From: Spirosoma sp. KUDC1026
Lineage (GTDB): Bacteria > Bacteroidota > Bacteroidia > Cytophagales > Spirosomataceae
Direction: 5' to 3'
Length of the DNA: 64,000 nucleotides
NCBI RefSeq assembly: GCF_013375035.1
Contig: NZ_CP056032.1
Span: forward strand, 2,956,001-3,020,000
Under the pieces are notes generated by a model, which was not told where the DNA came from, searched no databases, and was given only the letters and a program-made list of their open reading frames with translations. The translations under genes and the position numbers were made by a program. Positions 6,854 through 15,278 of the stretch are shown one piece after another (the first letter of the stretch is position 1; every line of letters begins with the position of its first letter).

Positions 6854-9175
6854 ATGAAAAGCCTACTGACAACGTTGGTAGTATGCGCGGGCCTATTTTA
6901 TCTCATCGGCCCCGCCGAAACGCATACGTTACTGGCCAGCGTGGTCCTGCCACAAACGACGGGAAAAATTCCGATTGATGCCAAACGCTGGTATCAACTC
7001 AACAACGTAACGAACGGACTGGATGGTCTGTTTGACGGCAATACGCAGGAGGCCGTCAATACGGGCTGGAACAAACTACTCGCCAATTACGACGCGTATT
7101 ACCCATTGCTGGAAGGCGAGCAGATGACCATCGAACGAATCCGAATGTATGATGGTCAGGGCGAGAACAAAGAGGCCCCCGTAACGCTGTATATCATCAA
7201 TGACCGCTGGGAGCGGATACCGATTGCCCGTTTTCTGGGCGATCATTACAACAAATGGGTTGGTCCGGACCCCGGAAATCCAGATAATTTCGATCTGAAA
7301 ACACCCATTACCGGCGCCCGTTACCTGGTGTTGAATACATCGGGCGCGTATCCCAACGAACTGGAACTGTACGGGACCCACCAGGCGGGGGCTGCACCTT
7401 CGCCTACCCCCATTCGGCCTACGCCTTTCAGACAGATGGTGGGCGTGAATGCGTTTGAGTGGAATCTGGAAGATGCTAATGCCCCCTGGAAAATCGACGA
7501 GAGCCGGATTCCGGCCGTCAAAACGTTTTCGTCTATCCGGCACTATATGGATTGGGAAAAACTGGAATCGACGCCGGGCCAGTATACTTTCAACCCCACC
7601 GGCGCCGGTAGCTGGAACTATGATGCGCTGTACGAACGCTGTAAAGCCGAAGGTATTACGGTGCTGGCCTGCCTGAAAACCATTCCCCAGTGGCTGGAGA
7701 ATACGTACCCTGCGGGCGAACGGGATAATGAGAATGTACCGGCTCCCTATGGCCGGAACTTAGCCGAGCCCGCGTCGTATATCGAGCAGGCCAGAGTAGG
7801 GTTTCAGTTTGCGGCCCGGTACGGATACAACCAGAAGATTGATCCGGCGCTGGTTAAGGTCAGTTCCGTAAAAACCTGGGCGGGTATCAATACCCAAAAA
7901 ATCGGGCTGGGCCTGATTCGCTATATTGAATGCGAAAACGAACGGGATAAAACCTGGAAAGGCCGCAAAGCGTACCAGACCGCGCGCGAATATGCCGCCA
8001 ACTTGTCGGCCTTTTACGACGGACACAAAAATACGCTGGGACCGGGCGTTGGCATTAAAAACGCCGATCCATCCATGATTGTCGTGATCGGGGGGCTGGC
8101 TGCTTCCTCCACTGACTACGTGCGGGGGATGATTGACTGGTGCCGTGAGTTCCGGGGCCTGAAACCCGACGGACGGGTTGATCTGTGCTGGGATGTGATG
8201 AACCAGCACCTGTATGCCAACGACGCTGCTTCGTCGCAGGGGGGCGGCTCGTCGCGGGGGGCAGCGCCGGAGGTAGCCAGCGTGGGCGAACAGGCGCGGG
8301 AATTTGTGAAAGTGGCTCACCAGGCCGCCCACGATATGCCCGTCTGGATTACGGAAGCGGGCTACGACCTGAACCAGGGCAGTCCGCTAAAAGCGATTGC
8401 GATTGGTAGCAAGAGCGTTCAGGAAACCCAGGCCGACTGGATCTTGCGAACAGCCCTGGTCTACGCCCGGGTCGGTATCGATCGCCTGTTCTTCTACCAG
8501 CTGTACGATGATAACCTGGCCAATCCAACCCAGTTTTCGTCTATGGGGCTGATCAACGGTGATAAAACGCGCAAACCAGCCGCCGATTATTTATACCAGG
8601 TACGAAATCTGCTGGGTGATTATCGGTATCAGGAAACCCTTCCTGCCGAACGAACCAGTGGGGTTGTGGTGGATCGGTACGACCTGGCCGGCAAATCGGC
8701 CTTCGTATTGGTGGTGCCGGATGAACACGGCCGAACCACTCGCTACAACCTGGCTATCCCGAAGGGTGATACGGTACGGATCTGTACGCCCAGAATTGGA
8801 AGCGAGACGATGACGCAGGAAATACGGGTGAGCACTACGGGAATGATTCCACTTACTGTTACCGAAACACCTATCTTCGTCCTGCCGGCATCGGGTGAGC
8901 GAATCGTGGATAGTGGACTGGCTACTGTGCAGGTTTATCCGAATCCCGCGGCCAACTACGTCGATATTGTTCTCGAAAATGGTGTTTTTACGCCGGTTAG
9001 CATTGTTGTTGTGGATAGCAAAGGCAGCAAGCAGAGCGACCCTATTCGATTTGCCAAGCCTGTCCGGCAGTTCCGCGAGCGGCTGGATCTTAGTGATTTG
9101 CCCGGTGGCGTTTATCTGCTCGATATCCGGCAGGATCAGTACCGAATTGTGAAAAAAGTGATCCGAACAGATTAA
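6854..9175 (+). CDS. Secreted clan GH-A glycoside hydrolase with T9SS type A sorting domain
   Basis: A 773-residue protein if started at the ATG at 6854, which puts a lysine directly before the hydrophobic signal peptide; ATGs at 6839 and 6845 are alternatives. An N-terminal beta-sandwich-like region (to about residue 185) is followed by a TIM-barrel hydrolase opening with MVGVNAFEW. The clan GH-A acid/base is expected in CENERD (Glu363) and the nucleophile in WITEAGYD (Glu501). The last 80 residues (VYPNPAANYVDIV to the end) are a type A T9SS sorting domain. It is probably a surface or extracellular enzyme acting on a beta-linked polysaccharide, maybe the product of the adjacent glycan genes. 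The GH family was not assigned. Confidence 0.82.
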   Translation: MKSLLTTLVVCAGLFYLIGPAETHTLLASVVLPQTTGKIPIDAKRWYQLNNVTNGLDGLFDGNTQEAVNTGWNKLLANYDAYYPLLEGEQMTIERIRMYDGQGENKEAPVTLYIINDRWERIPIARFLGDHYNKWVGPDPGNPDNFDLKTPITGARYLVLNTSGAYPNELELYGTHQAGAAPSPTPIRPTPFRQMVGVNAFEWNLEDANAPWKIDESRIPAVKTFSSIRHYMDWEKLESTPGQYTFNPTGAGSWNYDALYERCKAEGITVLACLKTIPQWLENTYPAGERDNENVPAPYGRNLAEPASYIEQARVGFQFAARYGYNQKIDPALVKVSSVKTWAGINTQKIGLGLIRYIECENERDKTWKGRKAYQTAREYAANLSAFYDGHKNTLGPGVGIKNADPSMIVVIGGLAASSTDYVRGMIDWCREFRGLKPDGRVDLCWDVMNQHLYANDAASSQGGGSSRGAAPEVASVGEQAREFVKVAHQAAHDMPVWITEAGYDLNQGSPLKAIAIGSKSVQETQADWILRTALVYARVGIDRLFFYQLYDDNLANPTQFSSMGLINGDKTRKPAADYLYQVRNLLGDYRYQETLPAERTSGVVVDRYDLAGKSAFVLVVPDEHGRTTRYNLAIPKGDTVRICTPRIGSETMTQEIRVSTTGMIPLTVTETPIFVLPASGERIVDSGLATVQVYPNPAANYVDIVLENGVFTPVSIVVVDSKGSKQSDPIRFAKPVRQFRERLDLSDLPGGVYLLDIRQDQYRIVKKVIRTD

Positions 9176-9205
9176 GAAGGCCGTAATTACCGCGTGTGTA
9201 TATAA

Positions 9206-10645
9206 ATGAGTAACAAAGAAAAGGCTATGAACGGGGGGAAATGGATCACCATTTCTACGGCCATTTCCACCGTTTTTCAATTCGTTCAGGTCGCTATTCT
9301 GGCCCGGTTGCTGGAGCCGGATGACTTTGGTATCGTGAGCGTCAGTAATCTGATCATTGGCTTCTTCCAGATTTTTTCCAATCTCGGATTTTCCAACTCG
9401 ATCATCTACAAGCAGGAAAGTGACCGGAAAGTCCTCTCGACGCTGTATCTGCTCAACCTGATGGTTGGCGCGCTCATTTTCGTTATCGTCTACGTCAGCA
9501 CGCCCTATATCATTACGTTCTACGACGAGCCTAAACTGGAAGGGGTCGTTAAACTGGCTGCTTATTATTTTCTGATCGTTTACTTCGGTCAGCTGTACAT
9601 GTTTCTGCTGGAGAAAGAACTCCGGTTCCGGTCAGTAGCTACCGTTGATATTCTCGGAACGGTGATCGGCTCGGCTGTGACGATTGCACTGGCGTTCAAT
9701 GGCTTTGCGGAGTTGTCGATGATTATCGGCTCGCTGGTTGGGCAGACCGTCCGGACGATCCTGCAGGTTATGTTGGGCTGGCCGCTGTTCAAACCCATGC
9801 TGTCGTTCAATCTGCGCGAAGCGGGGGAACACCTCCGTTTCGGGATGTATAACCTGGGCGATGGGCTGCTGGGGTTCATTCAGTCCAACTCCGATAACAT
9901 CTTCATCGGCGGAATGCTGGGGGTCAAGCTGCTGGGGTACTATACCATCGCTTACCAACTGGCTATTTTTCCGATCACGAAACTTAACCCGATCATTTTA
10001 CAGGTCGCCTATCCCATTCTGGCCAAGATGAAAGAGGATACGGCGGGTCTGAAAAACTCGTATCTTAAGATTCTGGATTTTATCAGCTACTGCAACCTGC
10101 CGCTGCTGGCGGGTCTGTTCGTGACGGCCGAGAGCGTTGTGCCGCTGTTCTACGGACCGGGCTGGGAGCAAACGATTGACCTGATCCGAATCTTTGTGTT
10201 CGTGGGATTTTTTACCTGTCTGAGCCATCCGCTCTTTACGCTGGCCTTCACCAAAGGGAAACCGAACCTGTTGTTTTACCTGAACCTGGGAACGCTGGTC
10301 GTGAAAATTCCGCTGGTGTATGTACTGGGGACGTACTGGAGCGTAACGGGTATTGCAATGGCCTTTCTGCTCGCAACGCTGCTGAACCTGATTGCCAACT
10401 TTGTAATCGTGCACATGCTGGTTGGCGATTTCATGGGTGTATTTCTTCGCAATATTGCCAAGCCACTTATTTTCTGCCTGATTATGGTTGGCGCGGTAAC
10501 GCTCTACAAAATCTTTGTTGGCTACGAAGGGCTGGCCAACACCATTGCCGAAGTCGTGCTGGGCGGCAGCATTTATGGCGGGCTGACGCTGGCCTACAAA
10601 ATATCTCTCTCTGAGATAAAGACGTACCGACAGGCCATTCTCTAG
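9206..10645 (+). CDS. Polysaccharide flippase, MOP superfamily (WzxC-like)
   Basis: A 479-residue integral membrane protein with about 12-14 hydrophobic helices throughout and no large soluble domain. It starts with KAMNGGKWITISTAIST, typical of WzxC/lipopolysaccharide exporters, and the ARLLEPDDFGIVSVSNLI segment is a hallmark of this branch. The family flips undecaprenyl-linked oligosaccharide repeat units across the inner membrane. It lies 30 bp after the T9SS hydrolase and probably shares its transcript. No Wzy polymerase was recognised in the window, so the partner genes are probably further left. Confidence 0.88.
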   Translation: MSNKEKAMNGGKWITISTAISTVFQFVQVAILARLLEPDDFGIVSVSNLIIGFFQIFSNLGFSNSIIYKQESDRKVLSTLYLLNLMVGALIFVIVYVSTPYIITFYDEPKLEGVVKLAAYYFLIVYFGQLYMFLLEKELRFRSVATVDILGTVIGSAVTIALAFNGFAELSMIIGSLVGQTVRTILQVMLGWPLFKPMLSFNLREAGEHLRFGMYNLGDGLLGFIQSNSDNIFIGGMLGVKLLGYYTIAYQLAIFPITKLNPIILQVAYPILAKMKEDTAGLKNSYLKILDFISYCNLPLLAGLFVTAESVVPLFYGPGWEQTIDLIRIFVFVGFFTCLSHPLFTLAFTKGKPNLLFYLNLGTLVVKIPLVYVLGTYWSVTGIAMAFLLATLLNLIANFVIVHMLVGDFMGVFLRNIAKPLIFCLIMVGAVTLYKIFVGYEGLANTIAEVVLGGSIYGGLTLAYKISLSEIKTYRQAIL

Positions 10646-10833
10646 GCGACCGGCTGAGGGTACGTCAACGCAAAACTGGCCTCCGAAATGCTCTGCTAAA
10701 TACGTAATGGTGACTGTCAATCAGGGACGACGTACTTTCGGGTTTCGAACAGCTGTCCTGAATCAATTCGTATCCGTTTGTCCAGATTCTTTCCAGATTT
10801 GCGGGTTTAATTTGGAAGTCGATCAGCAACTGT

Positions 10834-11511
10834 ATGAAATTATTAGTCATTGAAGATGAGCCGGGCCTTAGTCAGACCATAACCCAGTTTTTGCAGAGTC
10901 AGGGCCATATCTGTGAAACGGCAACGACTTACCAGCAGGCACAGGAAAAAATTGGCGTGTATGCGTACGACTGTGTGTTAATCGATCTGATGCTGCCCGG
11001 CGGTAATGGCCTGGATATTCTGAGCCAGTTAAAACAGGAACATCAGGAAACGGGGGCTATCATCATCTCGGCGAAAGACTCGCTGGGAGATAAACTGGCC
11101 GGCCTGGATTTAGGCGCTGATGATTATCTCCCCAAACCGTTCCACCTGGCTGAACTCAACTCCCGCATCAAGTCTATTCTACGCCGGACGAAATTTGAGG
11201 GGTCGGCTAGTCTGGAGGTCGGCCGCCTGCGCATCAATACCGAAGCCCGCACCGTTTTTGTCGATAATCAGCCCGTTAGCCTGAATCGAAAAGAATACGA
11301 TCTGTTGCTGTTGTTCGCAACCAATAAAAATCGGGTGATTAAGAAATCGGCGCTGGCGGAGCACGTATGGGGCGATAACGCAGATCAGTCGGATTCCTAC
11401 GATTTTATTTATTCCCAAATCAAGAACCTGCGCAAACGATTCAGTCAGGTTGGCTACGAACTGGATATTCAGACCGTTTATGGCATCGGCTACAAATTCC
11501 TGGCCGACTGA
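10834..11511 (+). CDS. Response regulator, OmpR/PhoB family
   Basis: 225 residues: an N-terminal receiver domain with the acidic pocket (IEDE, residues 6-9), phospho-acceptor Asp51 (LIDLMLPGG) and the KPF lysine near residue 101, then a winged-helix DNA-binding domain (about 130-225) ending in YGIGYKFL. The cognate kinase follows 22 bp downstream. The pair probably regulates the outer-membrane protein gene at 12859 and perhaps the glycan genes around it. The target is inferred from position only. Confidence 0.92.
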   Translation: MKLLVIEDEPGLSQTITQFLQSQGHICETATTYQQAQEKIGVYAYDCVLIDLMLPGGNGLDILSQLKQEHQETGAIIISAKDSLGDKLAGLDLGADDYLPKPFHLAELNSRIKSILRRTKFEGSASLEVGRLRINTEARTVFVDNQPVSLNRKEYDLLLLFATNKNRVIKKSALAEHVWGDNADQSDSYDFIYSQIKNLRKRFSQVGYELDIQTVYGIGYKFLAD

Positions 11512-11533
11512 CATCTCTCATTAATGGATTGCT

Positions 11534-12799
11534 ATGCGACTTCTTACCCGTAGCACGCTCTTAAGCGCGCTGGTTTTCTTTGTTGCTCTTATTAGCAGCG
11601 GGTTTTACATCTTTGACCAGGTGAGTCAGGAGGTAGAGGACGAAATAGGAGAGGAGCTACAGAACCGAAAACTGGAGATACTGGCCAGCATCGCTGCGCA
11701 GCCGAATCCGCTGGTAACTCACTCGGCCATAGCCAACGATTTTCAGCTGGATACCATCAGCCAAGCGGCTTATTTGGCACTGCGGGAGCATATGGAAGAT
11801 ATTTCCGTGTATGAACTGGTAGAGCAGGAGTACGAGCCCCATCGGCAACTGGTTACCAAATTCATCCATAAGGGTGTCTATTATCGCTTACGAATCCATA
11901 TGTCGCTGCTCGACCTGGAGGACATGGGCGAGGTTATTGCGTTCAGTACCGGTGCTGTCATTGTTGGGCTGCTGCTTTTGAGTTTTCTGCTCAATTTTTT
12001 CCTGCAGCAGCGGCTCTGGCAACCTTTCTATTCAACGCTGGCCCAGCTGCGGGCATTCCGGATCGACCAGCCCGATCCGCTATTTTTGCCCACGAGTTCG
12101 GTTCAGGAATTTAAAGAGTTGAACAAGACGATTACCAACCTGACAACGGTCAACCAGCGCTCCTATCAGTACCAGAAGCAGTTTGTCGAAAACGCATCGC
12201 ACGAAATTCAGACGCCCCTCGCCATTGCACTGCACCAGACGGAACAGCTCATTCAAAATCCTGAGCTAACGCCGGCCGACGCCCAGGCCCTGGAGTTACT
12301 GACCCAGCAACTGGAACGGTTATCGGCCCTGAATAAGGCGTTACTACTTCTCAGTAAAATCGACAATCAGCAGTTTGGCGATACGCAGTTAGTCAATCTG
12401 GGTGATATAGTACGTCGGACAGTGGACGAATACGAGTTCATGGCCGACCAGAAGGAACTGCACGTTCAACTGACCAGTCAGGGTGATCTCAAGCTGGCCG
12501 CCAACCAGTACCTCATGGAAATTCTGGTTCGTAACCTGGTTCGGAATGCGCTGTTCCACGCCGTTGCCGGGGGGACAATCACCATTCAACTGGTTGATCG
12601 CTGCTTACGTATCGAAAATACCACGGCTTCGGTGGCGGGCCAACCTGAAATGCTTTTCGGCCGGTTTGTCAAACAGAGTGATAAACCCCAGTCATTGGGC
12701 CTGGGCCTGGCCATTGTTAAATCCATCTGCGATACGTATCAATTTACGCCGACGATCACGCTGGAAGCGAATCTGTTTGTGATTTCCGTTCAGTTTTAG
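11534..12799 (+). CDS. Sensor histidine kinase
   Basis: 421 residues. Two membrane helices (about residues 10-28 and 135-157) flank a periplasmic sensor region of about 105 residues with no recognised fold. The HisKA box NASHEIQTP carries the phospho-acceptor His223. The ATPase half has a recognisable N box (NLVRNALFHA) and G box (SLGLGLAIVK). It is coupled to the OmpR-type regulator directly upstream. The signal sensed is unknown. Confidence 0.92.
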   Translation: MRLLTRSTLLSALVFFVALISSGFYIFDQVSQEVEDEIGEELQNRKLEILASIAAQPNPLVTHSAIANDFQLDTISQAAYLALREHMEDISVYELVEQEYEPHRQLVTKFIHKGVYYRLRIHMSLLDLEDMGEVIAFSTGAVIVGLLLLSFLLNFFLQQRLWQPFYSTLAQLRAFRIDQPDPLFLPTSSVQEFKELNKTITNLTTVNQRSYQYQKQFVENASHEIQTPLAIALHQTEQLIQNPELTPADAQALELLTQQLERLSALNKALLLLSKIDNQQFGDTQLVNLGDIVRRTVDEYEFMADQKELHVQLTSQGDLKLAANQYLMEILVRNLVRNALFHAVAGGTITIQLVDRCLRIENTTASVAGQPEMLFGRFVKQSDKPQSLGLGLAIVKSICDTYQFTPTITLEANLFVISVQF

Positions 12800-12858
12800 A
12801 ATTCCAGATTGGTTCCAGAAATGCCCCGGAGCTTTGCCTTAACAAAACGGCAAACGGC

Positions 12859-13719
12859 ATGAAAAAGGCGTCAATCTATTGGATCTGTATTCTATGTATA
12901 AGCTATTTAACAGGTTGGGGGCAAAGCACAACCAACCCGCTTCCTACTGCGGCTGATACCGTACCCAGCTCGGTCGGTACGTCCAGTAAAGCTACTAAGA
13001 TCTCTCACGCCGAACCCTTGTACCTGGATCTGGTCCGGGATCTGGGCGCCCGTAAAGGAGAACGGGAATGGAACGTGGGTACCGAGTTCAGCCGACAGGG
13101 AGGAATGACGTCCTGGCATCCGTTTGTCGAATACGAATTTGCACCGATCAATCGACTCGGCCTGGAAGTTGAGGTCCCGTTTCAGCTTTTGGTGCCCACG
13201 TCCAGTCAGGAGTTACCAACGACGACCTTCCGGGTGCATAGTATCAAAACGTCGGTTCAGTGGACATATGCCGTAATTCGCCCCTGGCAAACCTCACTGG
13301 CGATTGGGTATACCAATGAACTGGTCGTCAATTCGGGCGGGATTCACGCGGGGAAAGCTATATTCACTACAGAGGAAGGACACCCGTTCCTGGTAGCCGC
13401 CAAAAAGTGGGGTCGGCACTGGAACAGTTTGGTGTATGCCGCACTGGGCGGTCAATTGCCGATGCACGGCGCTATCCGTTCTGATGGGTACGAGCTTAAC
13501 CTGGCTCTGCACTACGTCATTCCCCAGTATAAAGCCTTTGTTGGGGTCGAACTCTATCAATACCGTAATGGACCCCTCCAGGAGCAGACTGTTCGTCCGC
13601 AAGTGCGCATAGCCCTGAAAAACAACCTGCTTCTTGGCCTGGTGAGCAGCCTGCCTGTGAACGGCACGGGTACCGCTAGTTCTTTTCTCCGGCTCATTTA
13701 CGAGCCACGACGTCGCTAA
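12859..13719 (+). CDS. Predicted outer-membrane beta-barrel protein of unknown function
   Basis: 286 residues with a signal peptide (about 1-20, MKKASIYWICILC start, ending GWGQS). The remainder alternates short aromatic-rich beta-strands (for example PFVEYEFAPINRLGLEVEVPF) as in small outer-membrane barrels. The HAEPLYLDLVRDLGARKGE segment after the signal looks conserved in character, but I do not recognise a named family. It follows the kinase gene by 59 bp in the same direction and is probably co-regulated with, or a target of, that two-component system. Confidence 0.7.
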   Translation: MKKASIYWICILCISYLTGWGQSTTNPLPTAADTVPSSVGTSSKATKISHAEPLYLDLVRDLGARKGEREWNVGTEFSRQGGMTSWHPFVEYEFAPINRLGLEVEVPFQLLVPTSSQELPTTTFRVHSIKTSVQWTYAVIRPWQTSLAIGYTNELVVNSGGIHAGKAIFTTEEGHPFLVAAKKWGRHWNSLVYAALGGQLPMHGAIRSDGYELNLALHYVIPQYKAFVGVELYQYRNGPLQEQTVRPQVRIALKNNLLLGLVSSLPVNGTGTASSFLRLIYEPRRR

Positions 13720-13721
13720 GC

Positions 13722-15038
13722 TTACTCGGCGGTCACTCCGTCGGCGGTGACGCGAAAGGCTAAGTTCACCGTTGAGAAGTGGTTTTTGGTGTCGTAGACG
13801 TACACGAACAGACGATAGGCATCCGGTTGTTGGGGCAGGACAAAATCCACGTAAGGGCCGTTGGTGGAACGGATCAGCCCGCTGATAGCGGGGCGGCTGG
13901 TATTGATGTAATCGGACGTGTTTTTTGCCGCCAGTTTGATCTCCCAGCGGTAAGACAACGTATCGCCATCGGGGTCGGTCGCCAGAATCTGGGCGCGGTG
14001 AAGTCCCGTCGCTACTGGAAAAGACTGGCTGAGGGCAGTTGAGCCATCGACCACCAGTTTATGAATGACCGGAGCCCGGTTGGCGGGCCGATTTCCGGTC
14101 CACAGTTCCTGCATCAGTTCAACCTGGGGTGATTCGTGGCTTTTTTCGTCGAAGAGACTGAACCAGGTGTGCGTTTCTTCCTGCTTGTTCCCCCAATAGA
14201 AAATATACGAACCGAAGCAGTTTGTCGGGTGCGAACCAATGTACTGGCGATAGATACGGTCGATGAAGTCGTTCTTCTGATTGCTGGTCGGTTCGATGGG
14301 TGTTTTCCAGGAAGTTGTCTTTTCTTCCCAGTAGCCTTTGGCCCCGAACTCGGATATCAGGTAGGGCTTGGTCCAGCCACCTTTCTCCAGAAATCCGGCC
14401 AGCTCGGGCATCAGTCCATAGGAGTTGACGGATAAAATGTCGAGTTCCGGGCAGCGCTCCCGCACCAGCCAGATCGACCGCTCGCTGTCGGGCGAGATCG
14501 CCGTAGTGACAGGATGATTCGGGTCCAGCGTATGAACCAGCGCGATCAGCCGGTTGACTTCGTCAAAGACGTCGAAGTTGGTAGCGTCCTGCGACCATTC
14601 GTTGCCCACGCACCATATCAGCAGGGCCGGGTGGTCTTTATACTTCAGTACTGTTTTGCGAATCCGCTCGTACTGCCGGTCCACAGCCTGCTGATCGTTG
14701 TAATCAAATCCATCCGTTTCCCGCTCGACCCAGAGGCCAAACAGTACGGTGAGATCCAGCTTCTGCGCCTGATTCAGAATTTGTTCGCCGTCAATATCAT
14801 CCCAGGTTCGAACGGAGTTGCCCCCACTTTGTTTCAGCCGCTCCAGGTGACTTTTCCCCCCGGCTCCGTGGATAAAATAAGGCTTCCCGTAGCGCAGCAG
14901 GCTATAGTGCCGACCGTTGAAATAGATCGATGTCGGTTGGTCGCGGTGGTACACGGTGTAATCGGCCGTACCATTCTGTTGACAGGTGCTAAAGAGCCAG
15001 GCAAAGGGGAAAACCAGGAAAATAGGTACTACGCGCAT
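13722..15038 (-). CDS. GH2-like TIM-barrel glycoside hydrolase, lipoprotein
   Basis: 438 residues. The signal ends at a plausible lipobox (LFST-Cys19), so it is probably an anchored lipoprotein. The TIM barrel (about 40-320) has the clan GH-A acid/base in VGNEW (Glu147) and the nucleophile in YLISEFGAKGYW (Glu230), as in GH2 catalytic domains. The usual N-terminal GH2 beta-sandwich domains are missing. A C-terminal beta-sandwich-like region (about 325-435) contains DPDGDTLSYRWEI. It is divergent from the GT2/GH26-like gene at 15279, suggesting a synthase and hydrolase pair for one polymer, as endoglucanases accompany cellulose synthases. The substrate is unknown. Confidence 0.82.
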   Translation of the reverse strand: MRVVPIFLVFPFAWLFSTCQQNGTADYTVYHRDQPTSIYFNGRHYSLLRYGKPYFIHGAGGKSHLERLKQSGGNSVRTWDDIDGEQILNQAQKLDLTVLFGLWVERETDGFDYNDQQAVDRQYERIRKTVLKYKDHPALLIWCVGNEWSQDATNFDVFDEVNRLIALVHTLDPNHPVTTAISPDSERSIWLVRERCPELDILSVNSYGLMPELAGFLEKGGWTKPYLISEFGAKGYWEEKTTSWKTPIEPTSNQKNDFIDRIYRQYIGSHPTNCFGSYIFYWGNKQEETHTWFSLFDEKSHESPQVELMQELWTGNRPANRAPVIHKLVVDGSTALSQSFPVATGLHRAQILATDPDGDTLSYRWEIKLAAKNTSDYINTSRPAISGLIRSTNGPYVDFVLPQQPDAYRLFVYVYDTKNHFSTVNLAFRVTADGVTAE

Positions 15039-15189
15039 TCGGAAAAGAGAGCTCAGTACGTTGTCGAAACGGGCACAACGGACATAAATGCAAACAGGTA
15101 TGCAGGACGTATTCTTTACTTTATACGCGATTCCGCCGATTAGTCACTGACGAATCGGGCAATTCAACGTCACAAGTGTGTGCAGAGCG

Positions 15190-15197
15190 TATATTTG
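15190..15197 (+). promoter_or_regulatory. Candidate -7 box upstream of the GT2/GH26-like gene
   Basis: TATATTTG fits TAnnTTTG and lies 82 bases before the start codon at 15279. No matching TTG occurs 19 bases further upstream, so this is a half-site call only. Confidence 0.3.
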
Positions 15198-15278
15198 TTC
15201 ACCACGACAAGGTGAGCAGGGCGCTGATCCTACCGGCGTCGGGGGGATTTCGTGAGCCGAGAGTGTATTAGCTAGACC

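Noticed and set aside
7076-9280. Long open frames on the opposite strand of the T9SS hydrolase gene
   Set aside because: They mirror a gene with clear domain evidence on the plus strand and show no recognisable protein pattern.
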